Program-made: the position numbers and the translations under genes
Part shown: positions 34,384 through 42,723 of the stretch, piece by piece
Layout of the letters: each line of letters opens with the position of its first letter
Numbering within the stretch: position 1 is the stretch's first letter
Source of the DNA: Pseudodesulfovibrio pelocollis
GTDB lineage: Bacteria; Desulfobacterota; Desulfovibrionia; Desulfovibrionales; Desulfovibrionaceae
Length of the DNA: 51,046 bases
NCBI RefSeq assembly: GCF_030282845.1
Contig: NZ_JASTWE010000026.1
Location: 1 to 51,046, forward strand
Direction: 5' to 3'
The notes under the pieces: model-generated
Told to the model about the DNA's origin: nothing
Databases searched by the model: none
The model's input: only the letters and a program-made list of their open reading frames with translations

Positions 34384-35979
34384 CTATGCCTCCTGGGCAA
34401 GCCAGCTCTTGAGCAGGTGCACGGCCTGGTCCATGTTGTCGTCGGACAGCTGCACCGCGTGGTTCTTGGCGTTTTCGAGGCGTCTGGACATGTCCATGGC
34501 CTCCTCGTCGATCTCGTCCTCTTCCAGGGCGAGGCGCTGGGAGCCGGGCAGGCCCGCCATCTCCTCGATCTCCTGTTCGGCCACACGGGGGCGGATCAGG
34601 GCCATGATCACCGGCCGCACGACCAGGATCAGGAACAGGAAGATGAGCAGGCCGTTGAGGAAGGGCTTGCCAAGCCGCTGGGCGTATTCGAGCATGGTGC
34701 GCATGAGCGAGTCGCCGTCGTACAGGCTCGGCTCGCCAAAGGAGATGTTGCTCACCTCAATGGAGTCGCCACGCACGCTGTCAAAGCCCACGGCTCCGGC
34801 GATCAGGTTCCTGATGCGGTCAAGCTCCTCGGCCGAGCGCGGCACATACACGGCCTTGCCGGTATCCTCGTCGGTCTGCCACGTTCCATCCACGATAACC
34901 GCAACGCTCAATCGTTTCAACTCCCCAACCGGGGCTATGATGTTTTCTTCCTGCCTGTTGATCTCGAAGTTGGTGGTGCGCGATTCGCGGGTGGAGTCCT
35001 GGGTGGTGCGCGTGCCGGTGAAGCCGTCGCCGCGGAAGTTGGCGTCCGGCTCGCCGCCGGCCAGGGAGGCCGCGCCCGCCGTGGTTTCCTCGCTGCGGGT
35101 CTCGGAGCGGACCACCGAGCCGTCCGGGTCGTAGCTTTCCCTGCGGATGGTCTTCTGGCTGAAATCGAGGTCTGCGTTGACCCGGGCGATGACCTTGTCG
35201 GGACCGACCACCGGGCCGAGCAGTTCCATGATCCGGCGCTGGGTGGTGTTTTCCATGTCGGCCTTGAAGTCGAGCTGGGTGCTGGACAGGGCCAGGCCAG
35301 AGGAATCGTCCTCCGGGGTGTACAGGGGGCGGCCCTTCATGTCGGTCACGGTGATGTTCTTGGGCTGGAGTCCCTCGACCGACATGGACACGAGGTTGAC
35401 CACGCCCTGCACCTCGTTGGGCGCGAGCTTGGTGTTGTCGCGAAGCTGAAGGATGATGGCCGCCGAGGGGGGCATCTGGTCCTCGATGAACAGGCTCTTC
35501 TTGGGGATGACCAGGTGCACGCGGGCCTGATCGATCTGCGGAAATTCCGATATGGTGCGGGAGAGTTCGCCCTGGAGGGCGCGCTGGAAGTTGATGTGCT
35601 GCACAAAGTCGGTCTGGCCGATCTTGACATCGTCGAAAATCTCGAAACCGATGCCCTGGCCGTGCAGGTTGCCCTCTCCGGCCACCTTCAGGCGGATCTC
35701 GTAGACGCGGTCGGCCGGGACCAGGATGGTGCGGCCGTTGTCGTCGATCTTGTAGCGCTCCTTGGCGGACTGGAGCATGCTCACCACCCTGGAGGCGTCC
35801 TCGGGGTAGAGATTGGTCATGAGCACTTTGTAGTCGGGCCTGTTCATCCAGTAGATCATCAGCGCGAAGGCCAGGACCACGGAAATGGCCAGACCCGCGA
35901 TGAGGATGCGCTGGGCCGTGGTGCGGTCCGACCATAAGCCATACAGCTTGGACAGGTAATCGGTGATGAAAGGAGGCAT
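34384..35979 (-). CDS. fliF: Flagellar MS-ring protein FliF
   Basis: 531 residues, normal length. Two membrane helices (about 24-44 and 435-457) flank a large periplasmic portion with YscJ-type ring-building motifs (LYPEDASRVVSMLQ, GEGNLHGQGIGFEIFD, ISEFPQIDQARVHLVIP). The C-terminal tail (DEIDEEAMDMSRRL, ending in LLKSWLAQEA) binds FliG. Preceded by fliE with a 56-bp gap. Basal-body scaffold in the inner membrane. Confidence 0.96.
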   Translation of the reverse strand: MPPFITDYLSKLYGLWSDRTTAQRILIAGLAISVVLAFALMIYWMNRPDYKVLMTNLYPEDASRVVSMLQSAKERYKIDDNGRTILVPADRVYEIRLKVAGEGNLHGQGIGFEIFDDVKIGQTDFVQHINFQRALQGELSRTISEFPQIDQARVHLVIPKKSLFIEDQMPPSAAIILQLRDNTKLAPNEVQGVVNLVSMSVEGLQPKNITVTDMKGRPLYTPEDDSSGLALSSTQLDFKADMENTTQRRIMELLGPVVGPDKVIARVNADLDFSQKTIRRESYDPDGSVVRSETRSEETTAGAASLAGGEPDANFRGDGFTGTRTTQDSTRESRTTNFEINRQEENIIAPVGELKRLSVAVIVDGTWQTDEDTGKAVYVPRSAEELDRIRNLIAGAVGFDSVRGDSIEVSNISFGEPSLYDGDSLMRTMLEYAQRLGKPFLNGLLIFLFLILVVRPVIMALIRPRVAEQEIEEMAGLPGSQRLALEEDEIDEEAMDMSRRLENAKNHAVQLSDDNMDQAVHLLKSWLAQEA

Positions 35980-36035
35980 CTCTTCTTCTCCCGAGGAAAG
36001 TGGTTGTCCCGGTTATGCGTTGATCGATGCGGCCG

Positions 36036-36365
36036 CTAGAGCGGCATCTTCATGATTTCCTGATAGGCGGTCATCACCTTGTTGCGCACCGCGCTGGTCA
36101 TGGACATGGCCAGCCCGGCCTTTTGCATGGTGATCATCAGCTCGTGGACGTTCTGCTTCTTGCCCGAGGCGAATTCCTCGATCATCAGCTTCTTTTCCGA
36201 CTCCATGTCATTGACCTTGACCAGCGAGTCCTTGAGCGTGTCGTTGAATCCCTGGGCCGGGGGTGTCGGTTTTAGCAACCGGGCGGCCACGGTGGAGTCC
36301 ACGGACCTGCGGCGCATGTCCATGGCGTTTTGATAGGCGTTGATGGCGACGCTTTTGATGACCAT
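36036..36365 (-). CDS. fliE: Flagellar hook-basal body protein FliE
   Basis: 109 residues, typical. Adaptor between MS ring and rod. C-terminal block ELMITMQKAGLAMSMTSAVRNKVMTAYQEIMKMPL is the family signature. The palindromic repeat copy B separates it from flgC by about 180 bp, an unusual break within this otherwise tight run. Whether fliE and the genes after it are transcribed through the repeat from the flgB promoter is unclear. Confidence 0.94.
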   Translation of the reverse strand: MVIKSVAINAYQNAMDMRRRSVDSTVAARLLKPTPPAQGFNDTLKDSLVKVNDMESEKKLMIEEFASGKKQNVHELMITMQKAGLAMSMTSAVRNKVMTAYQEIMKMPL

Positions 36366-36388
36366 TGCTGTGCTCCTTGATCCTTAAG

Positions 36389-36510
36389 AGGCTGTTGAAA
36401 AACGGCGATCTGCGTCGTTGCTTCAAAAAGTCCAAACCCTCGCGTACAGGAAGTACGCTTCGGCCTTGAACTTTTATCGCGTCTAGCATCTCACCATTTT
36501 TGAACAGCCT
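36389..36510 (+). repeat. Palindromic repeat element, copy B, inside the flagellar operon
   Basis: 122 bp from AGGCTGTTGAAAAA to TTTTTGAACAGCCT, with the core GCGTACAGGAAGTACGC and flanking CAAAAAGTCCAA / TTGAACTTTT arms. It is followed by TTTTTCAAC about 25 bases farther on, as are the other copies. Located between flgC and fliE, with about 35 bp and 24 bp on either side, so it breaks the operon spacing. The transcript could fold into a long hairpin, perhaps weakening readthrough. Confidence 0.88.
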
Positions 36511-36545
36511 CCATGTTTTGACTTTTTCAACGGTCTGTTAAAATG

Positions 36546-36983
36546 CTACACGCCGATTTGCAGCGCCTTGTTGAACATCTGCTTGACCGATTCGATGGTC
36601 TGGACGTTGGCCTCGTACCCGCGCGTGGCGTTCATCATGTAGGTCATCTCCTCGACCACGTTGATGTCCGGGTAGTAGACGTAGCCAAACTCGTTGGCGT
36701 CCGGGTGGTGCGGCTCGTAGACCTGCTTGAAGGGCCGCTGGTCTGCCGTGACGCCGAGGACCTTGACCCCGTGCAGGTCGCGGTTGAGCTGGCTGTGCAT
36801 GGCCTCGTCAAAGGGCGAGTAGACCGGGCTGGACTCGAACGACACGGATTTCCGCTGGTAGGGGCCGCCCTCCAGGGTTTTGGTGGTCCGAATGTTCGCC
36901 ATGTTCATGGAAATGACATTGAGCGTGGCGCGCTGCGCCTTGAGGCCGGACGCGCCGATGTCGAGTGCGGTCATGAAGTCCAT
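36546..36983 (-). CDS. flgC: Flagellar basal-body rod protein FlgC
   Basis: 145 residues. Proximal rod protein, exported. N-terminal LDIGASGLKAQRATLNVISMNMANIRT and C-terminal PDINVVEEMTYMMNATRGYEANVQTIESVKQMFNKAL are the conserved rod blocks. Starts immediately after flgB. Normal length (about 140). Confidence 0.96.
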   Translation of the reverse strand: MDFMTALDIGASGLKAQRATLNVISMNMANIRTTKTLEGGPYQRKSVSFESSPVYSPFDEAMHSQLNRDLHGVKVLGVTADQRPFKQVYEPHHPDANEFGYVYYPDINVVEEMTYMMNATRGYEANVQTIESVKQMFNKALQIGV

Positions 36984-37394
36984 TTACTTGCCTCCTTCGG
37001 CGATGACTTTCTGCAAGCCCTCGAAGTTCTTTTTGATGACACTGGCCAGGGCGTTGTACATGAGACCGTTCTTGCTCATGATGGCCATCTCCTTGTCCAT
37101 GTCCACGCTGTCTTCGCCGTAGACGTGGCGGGGTTTGAACTCCTGGAGTCCGTCGCCCTGGAAGCCGTCGGCGCTGAAGACCGCGGGCATGTGGCTTTTC
37201 TGGGTGCGCGTCATCTTGCCGCGCGCGTCCAGATTGAGCGCCTGCTGGAGCTTGTCCTCGAATTCGAGGCGGCGGGCCTTGTAGTCGGGCGTATCGACAT
37301 TGGCGATGTTACCCGTGACGAGATTTTGACGTTCGAGCCGCATGTCCAGCACCCGCGACGTCAAATGGATGTGGTTCCCGAAAAGTCCCTTCAT
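36984..37394 (-). CDS. flgB: Flagellar basal-body rod protein FlgB
   Basis: 136 residues, rod protein, exported. N-terminal DMRLERQNLVTGNIANVDTPDYKAR and C-terminal DMDKEMAIMSKNGLMYNALASVIKKNFEGLQKVI mark the family. Strong AGGAGG precedes the ATG. First gene of the flgBC-fliEFGHI run, behind a sigma-54-type promoter. Confidence 0.96.
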   Translation of the reverse strand: MKGLFGNHIHLTSRVLDMRLERQNLVTGNIANVDTPDYKARRLEFEDKLQQALNLDARGKMTRTQKSHMPAVFSADGFQGDGLQEFKPRHVYGEDSVDMDKEMAIMSKNGLMYNALASVIKKNFEGLQKVIAEGGK

Positions 37395-37470
37395 GCCTTG
37401 ATCCTCCTGCGTTTCCCCGGCTTGGGGTTGGTGGCGGGCATTTTTTTCCGCCTTTCCCGCGATGGGGTTA

Positions 37471-37486
37471 GCAACTAGCGTTCCAA
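37471..37486 (-). promoter_or_regulatory. Sigma-54 (RpoN) promoter of the flagellar operon
   Basis: On the minus strand TTGGAACGCTAGTTGC fits the -24/-12 consensus (GG, 10 bases, GC) in all the key positions; -12 GC is at 37472-37471. Transcription would start near 37459, about 65 bases before flgB. Sigma-54 control of mid-level flagellar genes is common and needs an enhancer-binding activator. Confidence 0.75.
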
Positions 37487-37767
37487 TTATGCAACTATCT
37501 GATTAATAAGGATATGTGCCAAAAATGCACGTCTTGAGCCTCTTCGCCGGGTCAGAGAGAAGATCGGAAGGGTCTTTGCTTTTCCATAGTAATGGGCCGC
37601 AAGGCGTCGCCCGGGGGGCGGCCCGGGGCGGCCCGGGGCGGGTCAGGGCACATGTTGCCGGTTTGGGCTGAAAGATTTTTTATTGCGGGGTGTTAACATG
37701 GGCGTTTGGGGGCGCATCTGGCCGCTGTAGGCCGCGTTTCTTGATGAAAGGTGAATGTTGTCGCTGT

Positions 37768-37783
37768 TGGCACAGGGATTGCT
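37768..37783 (+). promoter_or_regulatory. Sigma-54 promoter of the TPR gene
   Basis: TGGCACAGGGATTGCT is an almost perfect -24/-12 element: GG at 37769-37770, 10 bases, GC at 37781-37782. Transcription would start near 37794, about 70 bases before the ATG. Implies control shared with the flagellar genes. Confidence 0.82.
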
Positions 37784-37863
37784 TGGCACCAGCGCGGGCC
37801 AAGTGAGCCCGGACGATTTTTTCGACCCGGCCGCCGGGTAAAGGAGAAACGGAGGGGAACGAC

Positions 37864-38427
37864 ATGAGTGGACATCTGGATTACGAAATCAACAAGGAAC
37901 TCGGCGAGTGCTACCTGTTCATGGGTGAGCTCGACAAGGCCGAGGAATACTACAGGAAGGCCGTCGGCTCCAACGGAGTCCACCCGGACCCGTATCTGGG
38001 GCTGGCCACCGTGGCCGTGCAGCGCGGCAATCTGGCCGACGCGCTGGTCATGTACGAGAAGGCCCACAAGGTCGCGCCCAGCGACAAGAGTCTTTCCGGG
38101 ATCGCGCTCATCCGGATGGAGAACGGCGAAAAGGAGAATGCCTATTCCCTGTTCGTCGAGGCCGTCAGGATGAACCCCGAAAACATGGTCGCCCTGTTCA
38201 GCCTGATCAGGCTCGGCCATGAACTGGAGCGTGTGGCGGACATCATTCCCTATCTCCGTAATTACCTGGAGATAGATCCGGCCAAGCACGAGGTTCGCTT
38301 CTCCCTGGCCGGGTGCCTCATGTGTGCCGGGCAGGAAGACGCGGCCCGGGGGGAGCTTGAGAAGATTCTCGAAGCCAACCCCGAGTTCGCCGCCGCCAGG
38401 GAATTGCTCGAACAGCTCCAGGCCTAG
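37864..38427 (+). CDS. Tetratricopeptide repeat protein (RpoN-controlled)
   Basis: 187 residues, cytoplasmic. TPR units are visible: NKELGECYLFMGELDKAEEYYRKA, YLGLATVAVQRGNLADALVMYEKAH, IALIRMENGEKENAYSLFVEA, VRFSLAGCLMCAGQEDAARGEL. Partner unknown. Its sigma-54 promoter and position back-to-back with the flagellar operon suggest a role in motility or its regulation (inference). A good GGAGGG precedes the ATG. A long hairpin follows at 38450-38492. Confidence 0.85.
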   Translation: MSGHLDYEINKELGECYLFMGELDKAEEYYRKAVGSNGVHPDPYLGLATVAVQRGNLADALVMYEKAHKVAPSDKSLSGIALIRMENGEKENAYSLFVEAVRMNPENMVALFSLIRLGHELERVADIIPYLRNYLEIDPAKHEVRFSLAGCLMCAGQEDAARGELEKILEANPEFAAARELLEQLQA

Positions 38428-38449
38428 AACCACGGTCTCCCCTCCCCGT

Positions 38450-38492
38450 TGATTTCCCGTCCCGCCCGTTTTGGCGGACGGGGCGGGAAATC
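38450..38492. terminator. Long GC-rich hairpin after the TPR gene
   Basis: TGATTTCCCGTCCCGCCCG and its near complement CGGACGGGGCGGGAAATCA form an 18-to-19-bp stem around TTTTGG. A run of T does not follow, so it may be a rho-dependent or stabilising hairpin rather than an intrinsic terminator. Confidence 0.55.
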
Positions 38493-38560
38493 AGCATCTC
38501 CCGGGATGCCGGGGCGCGAGCCCGGACGCCGCTTGCCTTCGACCGGCAAATCTGGCACAG

Positions 38561-38582
38561 CCTCTCAAAACACCAAGAGAGG
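38561..38582 (+). promoter_or_regulatory. Hairpin that can hide the purH ribosome binding site
   Basis: CCTCTC (38561-38566) pairs with GAGAGG (38577-38582); the latter is the ribosome binding site for the ATG at 38590. Closed, it would reduce translation of the IMP cyclohydrolase. Confidence 0.35.
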
Positions 38583-38589
38583 ACTGTGC

Positions 38590-39186
38590 ATGAACCTGTT
38601 GCCCGTCAAAAGAGCGATCCTGTCCGTCACCGACAAATCCGGCCTGGCCGAATTCGGCGCGTTTCTCGTGGAGAACGGCTGCGAACTGGTCTCCACCGGC
38701 GGCACCAAGAGGATGCTTTCCGAGGCCGGGCTGCCCGTCACCCCGGTCAGCGACGTGACCGATTTTCCGGAAATCCTGGGGGGCCGCGTCAAGACCCTGC
38801 ACCCGATGATCCACGGCGGCATCCTGGCCGACAAGGACGACCACGGCCACATGGAGACCCTGCGCGACTTCGGCATCGAGCCCTTTGATCTCATCTGCGT
38901 CAATCTCTACAATTTCGCCCAGGCCGCGGCCAAGGGGCTGGGCCTCAAGGACGCGGTGGAGCAGATCGACATCGGCGGACCCACCATGCTGCGCGCCTCG
39001 GCCAAGAATTTCCATTCCATCCTCGTGGTGCCCGATCCGCAGCACTACCCCAGGATCATGGCCGAGATCGCCGAGTCCGGCGGTGTGTCCCTTGCCCTGC
39101 GCAAGGAGATGGCAGCCCTGACCTTCAGGCTTGTGTCCGAGTACGATGCCATGATCGCCAGCTATCTGGCGGAAAATGACGCATGA
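38590..39186 (+). CDS. Stand-alone IMP cyclohydrolase (N-terminal half of PurH)
   Basis: 198 residues, ending where the E. coli PurH cyclohydrolase domain ends. Closes the purine ring from FAICAR to IMP in the last step of purine synthesis. Domain motifs: LSVTDKSG, LVSTGGTKRML, GGRVKTLHPMIHGGILAD, VNLYNF (usually VNLYPF), DIGGPTMLRASAKN. The formyltransferase half is absent here but is encoded separately at 45223-46497 on the other strand. The palindromic repeat copy C begins right at its stop codon. Complete as a domain; not a truncation. Confidence 0.93.
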   Translation: MNLLPVKRAILSVTDKSGLAEFGAFLVENGCELVSTGGTKRMLSEAGLPVTPVSDVTDFPEILGGRVKTLHPMIHGGILADKDDHGHMETLRDFGIEPFDLICVNLYNFAQAAAKGLGLKDAVEQIDIGGPTMLRASAKNFHSILVVPDPQHYPRIMAEIAESGGVSLALRKEMAALTFRLVSEYDAMIASYLAENDA

Positions 39187-39310
39187 CAGGCTGTTGAAAA
39201 ATGTCCGATTGCTGCGTTGCTTCAAAAAGGTCAAATCCTCGCGTACAGGAAGTACGCTTCGGCCTTGACCTTTTTTCGCGCCTTGCACTCGAACCTTTTT
39301 GAACAGCCTG
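39187..39310 (+). repeat. Palindromic repeat element, copy C
   Basis: 124 bp from CAGGCTGTTGAAAAA to TTTTTGAACAGCCTG. The core CGCGTACAGGAAGTACGC hairpin is flanked by AAAAAGGTCAA and TTGACCTTTTTT, giving an extended stem able to act as a terminator in both directions. Starts one base after the stop codon of the IMP cyclohydrolase gene and ends about 85 bp before hflX. Best preserved of the three copies. TTTTCAAC follows at 39322-39329, as seen downstream of the other copies. Confidence 0.9.
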
Positions 39311-39395
39311 AGAAAATGACATTTTCAACACATAAATAACAGGCCGACGCGGGCGAGGCCTCGGGCTTCCCCTCGCGGCCTCAAAGGAGCGGGCC

Positions 39396-41036
<1,641 letters not shown>

Positions 41037-41072
41037 GCCGTCCGTACTTCTTGGGCGGGTAGTGGCGACGTG

Positions 41073-41102
41073 AAAGGCCGGGCTTAGCGAGTCCGGTCTT
41101 TT
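41073..41102. terminator. Bidirectional terminator between hflX and the CDF gene
   Basis: AAAGGCCGGGCT pairs with AGTCCGGTCTTTT over 12 bp with two G-U pairs and a 5-base loop. T tails on both strands. Overlaps the stop of the CDF transporter gene (41084). Confidence 0.7.
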
Positions 41103-42031
41103 CCGTCCGTGGGCACACTCGCCTCGCACATGCCGCCCACTTCCCTGCCGTCATAGGACGAGTCGCATTCCAGCGGCTCCACATGGATGGTGACCTCGGT
41201 CCTGCCCAGGGCCGCTTCGATCTCGTCCTCGATGACCCGGCACAGGTCATGGGCCTCCTGCACCGAGGTCTGGCCCGGCACGAGCAGGTGAAAGTCGATG
41301 AACCGATGGCGGCCGGATTTTCGGGTGCGCAGGCCGTGGAAGGTGGCGCTATCCCCCTGGTGCTTGCGGATGGCCGCGCCGATGCGCTCGATCTCGTCGG
41401 GCGGCAGGGCGTCGTCCATGAGCCCGCCCACCGAGCGTCTGACGAGGCCCGCGCCCGTGCGCACGATATTCGCGGCCATGACGATGGCGATGATCGGGTC
41501 GAGGATCTGCCACTGCGGCGCCACCAGGAGCACGGCCAGCCCGGCCACCATGCCCACAGAGGTCCATACGTCGGTGAGCAGGTGTTTGGCGTCGGCCTCC
41601 AGGGTGATGGAGTCGAAGTGGGTGGCCGCCCGGAGCATGACCCTGGCGGTGAAGAAATTGATGGCCGAGGCGAGCAGGGCCAGGCCGAGGCCCGGGCCGA
41701 GGTTGGTCAGTTCCCGGGGGTTGAGGAACCGGTCGATGGAGGCGTAGGCAATGGCCAGCGCTGCCGCGACGATCAGGACTCCCTCGATGCCGCTTGAGAA
41801 GTATTCGGCCTTGCCGTGGCCATAGGCGTGTTTGCGGTCGGCCGGGCGCAGGGCGATGGTGATGGCCGTGAGGGCCAGCACCCCGGCGGCGAGGTTGATG
41901 ACGGATTCCGTGGCGTCCGAGAGCAGGCCCACCGAGCCGGTCATGCCCCAGGCTCCGAACTTGAGGCCCAAAGTGATGATCGAGGCGATGATGGAGTAGA
42001 CGGCGAACCGCCTGGGGGACGCGCCGTTCAT
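41084..42031 (-). CDS. Cation diffusion facilitator family transporter
   Basis: 315 residues. Inner-membrane exporter of divalent metals (Zn, Fe, Co, Ni or Mn) in exchange for protons. About six membrane helices; metal site residues in LLSDATESVIN and ADAKHLLTDVWTS; signature HAYGHGKAEYFSSGIEG. Cytoplasmic C-terminal domain (RFIDFHLLVPGQTSVQEAHDLCRVIEDEIE, VTIHVEPLE) with His/Cys-rich end. The canonical Zn site D-x3-D reads as D-x3-E then H/D-type, so specificity is uncertain. Seven bp after plsY, likely cotranscribed. Confidence 0.92.
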   Translation of the reverse strand: MNGASPRRFAVYSIIASIITLGLKFGAWGMTGSVGLLSDATESVINLAAGVLALTAITIALRPADRKHAYGHGKAEYFSSGIEGVLIVAAALAIAYASIDRFLNPRELTNLGPGLGLALLASAINFFTARVMLRAATHFDSITLEADAKHLLTDVWTSVGMVAGLAVLLVAPQWQILDPIIAIVMAANIVRTGAGLVRRSVGGLMDDALPPDEIERIGAAIRKHQGDSATFHGLRTRKSGRHRFIDFHLLVPGQTSVQEAHDLCRVIEDEIEAALGRTEVTIHVEPLECDSSYDGREVGGMCEASVPTDGKDRTR

Positions 42032-42038
42032 GGCCGGT

Positions 42039-42629
42039 TCACGCCTTGGGCTTGGTCCAGGGGTTTTCCTCGCCGCGCGCCAGCCTGCGGATGTTCTCCC
42101 GGTGCCGCCAGAAGAGCAGGACCATGACCACCAGGGCCACGGGCACGAAGGCCACGTTGCCGGTGATGAGCATGAACACGGGCAGGGCCAAGGCCAGGGT
42201 CAGCGAGCCCATGGACACATGGCCCGACAGGCCGACCACGGCCAGACACATGGCCGCCGAAAGCAGGGTGCCCCAGAAGGAGACGGCCAGGAACGCGCCC
42301 ACGGTGGTGGCCACGGCCTTGCCGCCCTTGAAGCGCAGGAAGCAGGAAAAGGCGTGGCCGAGGATGGCCGCCAGCACCACCAGACTCAGGCCGAGGTTTG
42401 ACTCGATCCAGGCCGAGGCCATGAGCACCGGCACCAGCCCCTTGGCGATGTCGAGGACCAGGGCGGCGATGCCGAATTTCATGCCGCAGAGTCGGGCCAC
42501 GTTGGTGGCGCCGATGTTGCGGCTGCCGTCGGTGCGCGGGTCGATGCCGCACAGGGATTTGGCCACGACCAGTCCGAAGGGGATCGAGCCGATCACGTAG
42601 GCGATGATGAGCCAGAGGATGAGGGACAT
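42039..42629 (-). CDS. plsY: Glycerol-3-phosphate acyltransferase PlsY
   Basis: 196 residues, normal length. Inner-membrane enzyme that transfers the acyl group from acyl-phosphate to glycerol-3-phosphate, first step of phospholipid synthesis with PlsX. Five or so membrane helices and the three PlsY motifs: [33 protein letters not shown]. First gene of a two-gene unit with the CDF transporter. Confidence 0.95.
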   Translation of the reverse strand: MSLILWLIIAYVIGSIPFGLVVAKSLCGIDPRTDGSRNIGATNVARLCGMKFGIAALVLDIAKGLVPVLMASAWIESNLGLSLVVLAAILGHAFSCFLRFKGGKAVATTVGAFLAVSFWGTLLSAAMCLAVVGLSGHVSMGSLTLALALPVFMLITGNVAFVPVALVVMVLLFWRHRENIRRLARGEENPWTKPKA

Positions 42630-42723
42630 GCGGGGTACTCCTGATGCCGTGCGTGTAGTGCTGTGTATGTATCGCTTTTGAGCCGCGATTGGAAGGGGCG
42701 GATGCCCGGACCTGTCGCGGTGG

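Larger units (their letters stand above)
37395..37863. other. 469-bp divergent control region between flgB and the TPR gene
   Basis: It holds two oppositely directed sigma-54-type promoters (37471-37486 minus and 37768-37783 plus) and between them a G/C-rich tract at about 37609-37643 with three near-tandem copies of GCGGCCCGGG-like units. The tract has no coding capacity and could be a site for an activator or a structural element. No other gene is visible. Confidence 0.65.

Noticed and set aside
38549-38566. TGGCACAGCCTCTC as a sigma-54 promoter for IMP cyclohydrolase
   Set aside because: The -24 half matches but no GC stands at the -12 position.
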